From assembly GCA_937944075.1 (NCBI GenBank), contig CALDZZ010000009.1, positions 1 through 12,219 of the forward strand: a DNA stretch of 12,219 nucleotides. Direction: 5' to 3'. The translations under genes and the position numbers were made by a program. This document shows positions 6,452 to 12,219 of this stretch, piece by piece. Numbering within the stretch: the stretch's first letter is position 1; each line of letters begins with the position of its first letter. The DNA comes from an uncultured Rhizobiaceae group bacterium. Lineage in GTDB: Bacteria > Pseudomonadota > Alphaproteobacteria > Rhizobiales > Rhizobiaceae. Under the pieces are notes generated by a model. The model saw only the letters and a program-made list of their open reading frames with translations, ran no database searches and was not told the origin of the DNA.

Positions 6452-7325
6452 AAAAGAAAATCTTATAATTGCGCCCAACCCGCATGATCCTGCGCTTTCA
6501 ACACTCGTCTCAGGCATTGATCACAATGGAAAGGCAATCGATACAAAAGTTGTTACTGAACGCGCATTGACGCTTTATCTCAACTCCCAGGAAGTTGTCA
6601 CCATGATGACAATTGGTGACCACCCTGAGCTTCTGGCCATAGGCTATCTTGTTAATCAGAATATGTTGGCAAAAAATGAGAAAATAACAGGCGTCGATTA
6701 TGATGATGACCTCTCTGTCGTCGTGGTACGAACTGGTGTTGAGACCAACTTTGAAGAGAAAATGAAGAAAAAGGTTCGCACCTCCGGCTGCGCCCAAGGC
6801 ACTGTGTTTGGTGACATCATGGAAAGCTTCAACAAGATTGATCTCACCGACACTGCCAAACTGAAAACAAGCTGGCTGTATCAACTGACCAAACAAATCA
6901 ATACTGCGCCAAGCCTTTATCTTGAAGCAGGTGCCATACATGGATGTGTGCTTTGTCAGGAAAACAGGCCACTTGTTTATATGGAAGATGTTGGCCGGCA
7001 TAATGCAGTTGATAAAATCGCTGGCTGGATGTTCAAAAACAAAACCAATTCCAGCAACAAGATTTTTTATACAACTGGAAGATTAACCTCAGAGATGGTC
7101 ATCAAAACGGTAATGATGGGCATTCCCATATTGGTATCTCGTTCAGGCTTCACGGCTGCAGGTGTCGAGTTGGCAAGACAGGTTGGATTGACTTTGATAG
7201 GTCGTGCACGCGGAAAACGCTTCATCGTATTATCCGGAGATCATCGCATAGAGTTTGATAGCAAACCTGAAGAACATGAAGAAGAAGATGGCAAACATCG
7301 CAGAAAGAGCAGTCGAAATGACTGA
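6444..7325 (+). CDS. fdhD: FdhD, formate dehydrogenase cofactor sulfurtransferase
   Basis: FdhD binds the bis-MGD cofactor and passes sulfur from the cysteine desulfurase IscS to it, which formate dehydrogenase needs for activity. The 293-residue cytosolic product shows the family core: GYLVNQ (67-72), the cysteine loop TSGCAQG (113-119), EDVGRHNAVDK (181-191), TGRLTSEMVIK (211-221) and SRSGFTAAGVELA (232-244). The loop differs from the E. coli CxxC (C121/C124): C116 is present but the second position is G119. A separate CVLC pair is at 168-171, in a stretch that is usually GVHAAAL-like. The last 18 or so residues are highly charged (EEHEEEDGKHRRKSSRND). The start overlaps the MFS stop as ATGACTGA, and the end overlaps mobA in the same octamer. 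Identification is very secure. Confidence 0.95.
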   Translation: MTEKENLIIAPNPHDPALSTLVSGIDHNGKAIDTKVVTERALTLYLNSQEVVTMMTIGDHPELLAIGYLVNQNMLAKNEKITGVDYDDDLSVVVVRTGVETNFEEKMKKKVRTSGCAQGTVFGDIMESFNKIDLTDTAKLKTSWLYQLTKQINTAPSLYLEAGAIHGCVLCQENRPLVYMEDVGRHNAVDKIAGWMFKNKTNSSNKIFYTTGRLTSEMVIKTVMMGIPILVSRSGFTAAGVELARQVGLTLIGRARGKRFIVLSGDHRIEFDSKPEEHEEEDGKHRRKSSRND

Positions 7326-7941
7326 ACCGCTCGGAGTGATATTGGCTGGCGGGCTTTCAAGGCGCATGGAAGGCCCGGAAAAAAGCCTGCTTGAACTCAA
7401 TAACAAACCACTGATTAAGTGGGTTAAAGACAGACTTTCCAGTCAGACAGAGCAAATCATTCTCAATGCAAATGGAAACCCTGAACGCTTGAGCAAACTA
7501 GATATGATTGTTCAGGCTGACACGGTGGAAGGCTATGCTGGCCCTCTTGCAGGTATTCTTGCAGGCATGAAGTGGGCAAAAGCGAATACATCTTTAACGC
7601 ATATCATAACAGCAGCGGCTGACACCCCTTTCTTTCCCGATGACTATGTGAAACGCATGACCGTCGAAGCTCATGAAACCGGGGCAAGCATTGCACTGGC
7701 ATCTTCCAACGACAGAAAACATCCTGTCTTTGGACTGTGGCCTGTCGACCTGGCTGACGAGCTTGAAAAATTCATCGTTGATGAAAACAACCGCAAAGTA
7801 ATGATGTTTGTCGAAAGATATCCAAATTGCATGATAAATTTCAACGAAGTTCACGTTGGCGTCGATCCTTTCTTTAACGTGAACACACCAGATGATATGG
7901 AGATGGCAAGAAAAATTGCGTTGGGATTTGAAACAGGATGA
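7318..7941 (+). CDS. mobA: MobA, molybdenum cofactor guanylyltransferase
   Basis: MobA transfers GMP from GTP to molybdenum cofactor, giving the MGD form used by formate dehydrogenase, nitrate reductase and other DMSO-reductase-family enzymes. The 207-residue product (E. coli 194) is a single nucleotidyltransferase domain: GTP-binding LAGGLSRRMEGPEKSLLEL (9-27), NANG (50-53), GPLAGILAGM (75-84), metal-binding ADTPF (101-105, D102), HPVFGLWP (135-142) and FFNVNTPDD (185-193). The consensus GGxDK is GPEK here, a conservative D to E change. I chose the ATG at 7318, not an in-frame TTG at 7255. The Rossmann start follows it directly, GAG lies 8 nt upstream, and it forms an ATGACTGA overlap with the fdhD stop. 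The 3' end overlaps mobB by 4 bp (ATGA). Confidence 0.95.
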   Translation: MTEPLGVILAGGLSRRMEGPEKSLLELNNKPLIKWVKDRLSSQTEQIILNANGNPERLSKLDMIVQADTVEGYAGPLAGILAGMKWAKANTSLTHIITAAADTPFFPDDYVKRMTVEAHETGASIALASSNDRKHPVFGLWPVDLADELEKFIVDENNRKVMMFVERYPNCMINFNEVHVGVDPFFNVNTPDDMEMARKIALGFETG

Positions 7942-8456
7942 ACATCGATAAGTGTTTTGGAATTGCAGGTTGGAAAAACTCAGGCAAGACCTCATTGGTT
8001 GCAAGTCTCGTTTCAGAGTTCAACAGACGCGGACTGAAAATCTCCACTATCAAACATGCTCATCACAGCTTTGATCTGGACACTCCTGGCACAGACAGCT
8101 TTAAACACCGGCAAGCAGGTGCAGGAGAAGTCGTGCTTGTTTCAGCTAATCGCTGGGCTATCCAACATGAATTGAACGATGAGGCTGAGCCAGACTTTGC
8201 AACCATCCTGTCGAAACTAACCCCTTGCGATCTTGTGCTGGTAGAAGGCTACAAAAAAGAACAAATTGCAAAACTGGAAATCAGGGGGGCTGAAACTGAA
8301 CAGGACTTTCTTTGGCCAGATGACAAAACTATAAAAGCAATTGCCAGTGACGAACCAATTGAAGGCTGCTCGCTTCCGGTTTTCCAACGCAGCCAAATAG
8401 AAGAAATAGCAGACTTCATTCTAAAAACCTGTGAGATAGAAGATGAAACTGACTGA
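7938..8456 (+). CDS. mobB: MobB, Moco guanine dinucleotide GTPase partner
   Basis: MobB is a small P-loop GTPase that binds MobA and assists, without being strictly essential for, MGD formation. The 172-residue product matches the usual length. Walker A is GWKNSGKT (11-18, K17, T18). The family segment KHAHHSFDLDTPGTDSFKHR spans 39-58, and the Walker B-like strand is DLVLVEGYK (98-106). The start ATG overlaps the mobA stop as ATGA, and the end overlaps moeA by 14 bp, so the three are translationally coupled. Residues 160-172 form a short acidic tail. No odd features apart from a slightly cysteine-rich sequence (C6, C97, C144, C165). Confidence 0.93.
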   Translation: MNIDKCFGIAGWKNSGKTSLVASLVSEFNRRGLKISTIKHAHHSFDLDTPGTDSFKHRQAGAGEVVLVSANRWAIQHELNDEAEPDFATILSKLTPCDLVLVEGYKKEQIAKLEIRGAETEQDFLWPDDKTIKAIASDEPIEGCSLPVFQRSQIEEIADFILKTCEIEDETD

Positions 8457-9708
8457 CGATTGCTTCGTTCATGACAAGGACAGGCTGAGACATGACGAAG
8501 CTTTGGATATCCTCAGCAACCGCATGCAAACCATTGCGCAAGAAGAGACGATCACACTGGAGAATGCCCGCGGTAGAATTATTGCCAGTGATGTAACAGC
8601 CCCACGCAATATTCCTGCATTCAATAACTCTGCCGTCGATGGCTTTGCTTTCTCTCACGCTGATTTCGAACCGACCGGAGGTTTCTTTCCTCTTATGGCA
8701 AGAATTGCTGCTGGTGAACAGGAAACGATTGAATTACCAGGATTTTCTGCTGCGCGGATTTTTACCGGTGCCAAAATGCCCCAAGGCGCAGATACGGTAG
8801 CCATGCAGGAAGATTGCGAAATGCATGAGCAAAATGGTACAAACTACGTTGTAATTCCGTCCGGTTTGAAAAAGAGAGCTAATTGCAGGCTTGCGGGTGA
8901 AGATGTCAGCTTGAACGATGTAGTTGTAAAAGCTGGCACAAAACTTCGACCACAGGATCTGGCGGCAATTGCCTCTACAGGAACAGATAAAATCAGAGCC
9001 TATAAACCCTTGAAAGTGGGTCTTCTTTCAAGTGGTGATGAACTGTTGTTGCCAGGTGAAACATTTGTTGATGGCATGGTCTATGACGCTAACCACCCAA
9101 TGCTTGGCAGCCTTATGAAATCATCCGGCATTGAAGTGCATGATCTTGGATTGTTTCCTGATAAAGCAAGTGAAGTTGAAAGTCGTTTGCAGCAGGCAGC
9201 ATCGCATTATGATGTAATCATTTCGTCAGGAGGTGCCTCAAAGGGCGAAGAAGATCACTTCGTGGATGCGATGGGCAATTTGGGAAAATGTCATCTTTGG
9301 CAGTTGGCAGTAAAACCGGGACGTCCCATGAGTTTTGGCCAGATAAACGACACCCTCATATTCACCTTGCCTGGAAATCCAGTAGCTGCATTTGTATGTT
9401 ATGTTTTATACGTAAGGCCATCTCTGGAACGCTTGGGTGGAGGACAGTTCAAGACACCTCAACGCTACAAGATACCTTCAGCCTTTGAAATTAAATCAAA
9501 ACCTGACAGGCGAGAATTTCTGCGCGGTTTTCTTATTCGCACCAACGCTAAAACAAGCGTTCAAAAATTCGACAGGGATGGTTCCGGATTGATAACCGGA
9601 CTGCGTGAAGCAACAGGACTGATAGAAATACCCGAGGAAACTACAAGCGTTTCTATTGGAGACGATGTTGATTACATACCGTTTGCCGAATTCGGCATAG
9701 GCGTATAA
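8443..9708 (+). CDS. moeA: MoeA, molybdopterin molybdenumtransferase
   Basis: MoeA inserts molybdenum into adenylylated molybdopterin to complete Moco, one step before MobA. The 421-residue product has the standard layout: domains I-II at about 17-185 with NNSAVDGFAF (61-70) and IFTGA (106-110), the MoCF/MogA-like domain III at about 190-330 with SSGDE (196-200), SSGGASKGEEDHF (261-273), KPGRPMSFG (291-299) and LPGNPVAAF (309-317), and the beta-barrel domain IV at about 340-415. All substrate-loop motifs look intact. The N-terminus DCFVHDKDRLRHDEAL is typical of alphaproteobacterial MoeA. GAG lies 7 nt before the ATG, and the start lies 14 bp inside mobB. It is the last gene of the operon; its TAA is 2 bp from the stop of the convergent secreted protein, so no separate terminator fits between them. 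Confidence 0.96.
   Translation: MKLTDDCFVHDKDRLRHDEALDILSNRMQTIAQEETITLENARGRIIASDVTAPRNIPAFNNSAVDGFAFSHADFEPTGGFFPLMARIAAGEQETIELPGFSAARIFTGAKMPQGADTVAMQEDCEMHEQNGTNYVVIPSGLKKRANCRLAGEDVSLNDVVVKAGTKLRPQDLAAIASTGTDKIRAYKPLKVGLLSSGDELLLPGETFVDGMVYDANHPMLGSLMKSSGIEVHDLGLFPDKASEVESRLQQAASHYDVIISSGGASKGEEDHFVDAMGNLGKCHLWQLAVKPGRPMSFGQINDTLIFTLPGNPVAAFVCYVLYVRPSLERLGGGQFKTPQRYKIPSAFEIKSKPDRREFLRGFLIRTNAKTSVQKFDRDGSGLITGLREATGLIEIPEETTSVSIGDDVDYIPFAEFGIGV
9684..9697. repeat. 14-bp perfect palindrome at the moeA 3' end
   Basis: TGCCGAATTCGGCA is its own reverse complement. It lies within moeA codons, 8 bp before the TAA and 13 bp before the convergent gene's stop. As RNA it could fold as a 5-bp stem with an AATT loop on either strand, but no U-run follows on either side, so it is not a good intrinsic terminator. 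A palindrome of this size is expected about once in 12 kb by chance. Confidence 0.3.
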
Positions 9709-9710
9709 GT

Positions 9711-10883
9711 CTATTCTACAACGACAGTATAGGTAACGCTTGCGCCATCATCACTTTCCAGATCACCTGGCTGTTCAAGCAGAGTAAACGTGAGGCGATA
9801 ATTACCAAGCCTGTCACCGGCAATAAATACGACTTGAAGTATTGAGCCGCCAAAAGCAGCCCCTGCGCGCTTATTGAAATCGGAAGTTGGTTTGGAAAGA
9901 AACGGCTTTTCATTTACCAAGGGTGTCACCACCTGATACCCCTGAGCGCCTTCAGGGGCCTGGCTCGAAATACCGCCTAAAATAATATCAACACGCGGGT
10001 CCAGGAAACCGTCTCCATTTCGGTCTTTTAATATGAGACCCGCATCATATCGCAAGAGGCTTTCCGGCATTTCATAACCGTTTTCATCAAGTTGCTTTCT
10101 GGACAATACCCCAACTCCAAAGATGCCCTTATTGTGTATGCCTTGATCTGCATCAAACAACAAAAACGGCATTGGAAGCGTGCCCTTGGCTACTCCTACA
10201 ACCTGCCCTGGACCAAGTCTTTGCCAATTGTGATTGCGTTGATCATGGGTAACGTTTGTAGGGAAAATTTGGGGTATGGGTTTTTGCAAGAAATTGATTG
10301 CACCTCTACCACGGGCAATAACATTACCACCACCATCCTTGAACCGAACTTCGACAACACCTTGTTCACCGCGTGACATGAATGCAAAATTTCTGCCGAT
10401 ATGGATAATCTTGATACCGCGTTGCTGTACCTGATCAAAGGCAGCTCCCTTGGCAGGCGATTCCAGTCGCTCGGGAATCATTCCGTCTCTACCAACAGGC
10501 TTGATGAGAAACGTGTTTTTGTTATTACCCTGGGAAACAATATGCCCACCGGTCTTTTCCGGCAATCCCTGTTGAGGCACACCGACAGTAAGCAGCAAGG
10601 ATGTCCCATCCAGAGGAACTTCTGGCACACGTTCAAATCCACTGATCATTTCAACTTCAATGCTGCCACCTGGCGGAACGCCATATCCCAGAACTTCCGG
10701 GTTCATAAAATCCAGCCCCTGAACATTATCAGTTTGCAGATAAATATTAAGGCCGCTTGGCATGTCGCGCAGCGTGCCATTGGCAAATACAGGTGCTGAG
10801 ACTACCTGACTGACAATGCCTTCTGCAAAGGTATTCAGGCTGGTAAAAATCAAGAAGAAAAGTGTAAGAAATATCTTTTTCAT
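9711..10883 (-). CDS. Secreted protein of unknown family with calcium-loop-like motif
   Basis: I do not recognise this 390-residue protein. The Met at 10883 begins a textbook signal peptide (MKKIF, a Leu/Phe-rich core, cleavage after NTFA at about residue 20), so I prefer it to an in-frame start at 10928 that would bury the signal and overlap the upstream stop. The mature protein has no cysteine, no further membrane segment, and many Gly, Pro and beta-type stretches, suggesting a beta-rich periplasmic or surface protein. Residues 287-299, DRNGDGFLDPRVD, fit the DxNxDGxxD calcium-binding loop of EF-hand/dockerin type, though position 12 is Val. The gene starts 13 bp after the acylase stop and is probably co-transcribed; no clear Shine-Dalgarno is seen. 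Its stop is 2 bp from that of moeA. It may be a partner, chaperone or unrelated passenger of the acylase; the sequence does not decide. Confidence 0.75.
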   Translation of the reverse strand: MKKIFLTLFFLIFTSLNTFAEGIVSQVVSAPVFANGTLRDMPSGLNIYLQTDNVQGLDFMNPEVLGYGVPPGGSIEVEMISGFERVPEVPLDGTSLLLTVGVPQQGLPEKTGGHIVSQGNNKNTFLIKPVGRDGMIPERLESPAKGAAFDQVQQRGIKIIHIGRNFAFMSRGEQGVVEVRFKDGGGNVIARGRGAINFLQKPIPQIFPTNVTHDQRNHNWQRLGPGQVVGVAKGTLPMPFLLFDADQGIHNKGIFGVGVLSRKQLDENGYEMPESLLRYDAGLILKDRNGDGFLDPRVDIILGGISSQAPEGAQGYQVVTPLVNEKPFLSKPTSDFNKRAGAAFGGSILQVVFIAGDRLGNYRLTFTLLEQPGDLESDDGASVTYTVVVE

Positions 10884-10896
10884 AATGGATAAAAAA

Positions 10897-12219
10897 TCAC
10901 GGGGTAAAGAGCCATGTCCCTTTTGCATTCTCGGAATAATCAGGCTTGTTAGTTGTCATCGGAATGAATCTAGATTGTGACCAGTCATCCGTAAAGTCAC
11001 GATAATGTTGAGAAAGAAAATTCCCGCTTTGGCCTGTAGACTGAATGAAAACAGATTTATCAAGATCAGAGAAATCATAAATACCACGATAGGCAGCACC
11101 GTGCCTGTTTCTGTAAGGACCCTCTTCACCAAAGTCTGTTTGACCTCGATGGAGTGTATAAGGCCCACCACTACTTTCGATAGTAATATTGAAAAAGCGA
11201 GAAAGTGGATCAACCTTTCCGAAGGGACGATGCTCACTGTAGGCAACATGAGCCTTGCCATACTGCCAGCTATTCCAGTCCTCGCCATAAAGCTGTTTCA
11301 ATTCTGCAAGCGCTGCATCAAAAGACTGGTCCAGAATAATTGAACAACTCTCACGGGTTTCCGTATCAATACGATCACACCAGTCCCTCGCTGTACCCCT
11401 ACTAAGAATATAAAGCACCTTTGTTATACGACCACGATCAAACAGTTCGTACTGATCTCCAAGATCATCTTTTAGAAGAGCTTCATGCAGATGCCTGAAC
11501 CATGCAAGCATTATGAGAGGTTCACTTGCCTTGGCATCCATTTTTCCGTCCCATTTCACAAGCGCATCAAAAATATCCCCTCGATCTCCTGCCCCATCAA
11601 ATTCGGACTCCTTTGCTATTTTCACCAATTCAAAGAGAGGCTTGGAAAAATCATCTGCCATTATTTCCCTGGAAGCCTGAACCGTGTGCTTTTCATTTCG
11701 ACCAAAAACAAGTTCTTCCACCCTGCCCTGACGAAAATGCTCTGCCCAGTCAAAGGTTATGTGATGTGGATAATCAGGTTTGAAGAACCTTGCATTTGCG
11801 GTGGCAATCATGCCTTCTTCAGGATTTACAATTTTGGGCAGGTCGCCTGCTTTGACGTAGCCTTCCCAATGGTATTTTGGCATCCATCCTGGGACAGGAG
11901 CCCGCCCCATAATTATGTTATCACTTCGCCGCTTCGGCACACGGGCCGGTGTCGCCAACCCGATGTTGCCATCGATATCCCCGACGACAAGGGATTGCAT
12001 GGGTGACACTGCGTATTGAGTTGCTTTCATGGCATCTTGAAGGTTTTTGGCAAACATGTTTTCCATCAAGGTATCAAGCGTCGTGTCATCCTCATCAAGT
12101 CCTGTCCATCGCAAGGCAGCAACGTGTCGCTCTGGCAAAAGTAGTTCCAGATCCCTGAAATCACTCGGCAATACAGGCCCGTGTCTGGTCGTTTTTTTAA
12201 TGATTTTTTTGGGTTGCTT
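10897..12219 (-). CDS. Penicillin acylase-family (S45 Ntn) amidase, C-terminal part
   Basis: The frame is open from the right edge, so the gene is cut by the window. A TTG at 12171 is not the start, because TRHGPV (fragment residues 11-16), a conserved penicillin acylase motif, lies upstream of it. The 440 visible residues are the C-terminal portion of the beta subunit of a family whose precursors are usually about 750-850 residues. Recognisable parts are ATANARF (139-145, likely holding the oxyanion Asn), PDYPHHI and DWAEHFRQ after it, a Cys pair C281/C292 that may form a disulfide, FGKVDPLSRFFN, and STGQSGNFLSQHYRDF (394-409). The alpha subunit, spacer and catalytic Ser are outside the window. 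Members cleave beta-lactam side chains, N-acyl-homoserine lactones or other N-acyl amides in the periplasm; the substrate is not predictable. It lies 13 bp upstream of the unknown secreted protein. Confidence 0.93.
   Translation of the reverse strand, partial: KQPKKIIKKTTRHGPVLPSDFRDLELLLPERHVAALRWTGLDEDDTTLDTLMENMFAKNLQDAMKATQYAVSPMQSLVVGDIDGNIGLATPARVPKRRSDNIIMGRAPVPGWMPKYHWEGYVKAGDLPKIVNPEEGMIATANARFFKPDYPHHITFDWAEHFRQGRVEELVFGRNEKHTVQASREIMADDFSKPLFELVKIAKESEFDGAGDRGDIFDALVKWDGKMDAKASEPLIMLAWFRHLHEALLKDDLGDQYELFDRGRITKVLYILSRGTARDWCDRIDTETRESCSIILDQSFDAALAELKQLYGEDWNSWQYGKAHVAYSEHRPFGKVDPLSRFFNITIESSGGPYTLHRGQTDFGEEGPYRNRHGAAYRGIYDFSDLDKSVFIQSTGQSGNFLSQHYRDFTDDWSQSRFIPMTTNKPDYSENAKGTWLFTP

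Noticed and set aside
6510..7001. Minus-strand 163-codon open frame
   Set aside because: It lies antisense within fdhD, whose motifs are all in the plus frame. No domain or start signal is seen.
7255..7317. Longer mobA starting from TTG at 7255
   Set aside because: It would add 21 lysine-rich residues before the nucleotidyltransferase core, overlap fdhD deeply and use a rare start. The ATG at 7318 fits the family length and the overlap pattern.
7368..7383. MobA GPEK in place of GGxDK as a loss of function
   Set aside because: The change is a conservative Asp to Glu next to an intact LAGG loop, and all other MobA motifs are present, so activity is likely retained.
7594..8004. Minus-strand 136-codon open frame across the mobA/mobB junction
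   Set aside because: It is a shadow of two well-supported genes; the product is rich in Cys and His with no family resemblance.
10884..10928. 15-residue N-terminal extension of the secreted protein
   Set aside because: It overlaps the upstream acylase and would bury a textbook signal peptide that begins at the Met at 10883.
11485..12006. Plus-strand 173-codon open frame
   Set aside because: It lies antisense within the acylase, whose protein is clearly conserved. The translated product is Cys/His/Pro-rich with no recognisable domain and no ribosome binding site.
12169..12171. TTG as the start codon of the acylase gene
   Set aside because: The frame stays open to the window edge, and the conserved TRHGPV motif of penicillin acylases lies upstream of this TTG. 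The gene is simply cut by the window.

Overview
The window looks like a chromosomal stretch of a free-living Gram-negative bacterium, most likely an alphaproteobacterium. The evidence is the MoeA N-terminus of the DCFxHDKDRLRHDEAL type, the style of FdhD and Bcr/CflA-type transporter, the rpiA-DUF2059 pairing, and secreted proteins with Sec-type signal peptides. GC content is about the mid-40s percent by eye, which is low for that class. The genus cannot be named from the sequence. No tRNA, rRNA, CRISPR, insertion sequence or phage gene was seen. The window is almost fully coding; the longest non-coding gap is 221 bp.

Left block (1-1948): a minus-strand pair, ribose-5-phosphate isomerase A (rpiA) followed by a secreted DUF2059 protein that runs off the left edge. 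A phosphoglycolate-phosphatase-like HAD enzyme (gph type) diverges from rpiA across a 79-bp gap. This is central carbon metabolism and metabolite repair.

Second block (1945-4110): one large minus-strand membrane protein with a periplasmic sensor, HAMP, GGDEF and EAL domains for cyclic-di-GMP turnover. It is tail-to-tail with gph and their stop codons overlap. Its GGDEF domain carries an insertion of about 25 residues between the usual I-site RxxD and the GGDEF loop.

Central block (4332-9708): a tightly packed plus-strand six-gene operon. The order is EamA/DMT transporter, Bcr/CflA-like MFS transporter, fdhD, mobA, mobB, moeA, and every junction overlaps (1, 8, 8, 4 and 14 bp). MoeA inserts molybdenum, MobA adds GMP to make the bis-MGD cofactor with MobB as its GTPase partner, and FdhD sulfurates the cofactor for formate dehydrogenase. 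The last four genes therefore form a late-stage molybdenum cofactor pathway for DMSO-reductase-family enzymes such as formate dehydrogenase, although no such apoenzyme lies in the window. The reason for two transporters at the head of the operon is unclear.

Right block (9711-12219): a minus-strand pair. A penicillin-acylase-family (S45 Ntn-hydrolase) gene enters from the right edge, so only its C-terminal part is present. It is followed 13 bp later by a secreted, cysteine-free protein of unknown family with a calcium-loop-like DxNxDGxxD motif.

Most of the window is ordinary housekeeping and accessory metabolism. The points most worth a second look are the interrupted GGDEF domain, the altered cysteine pattern of FdhD, the transporter-Moco operon, and the acylase plus unknown secreted protein pair.
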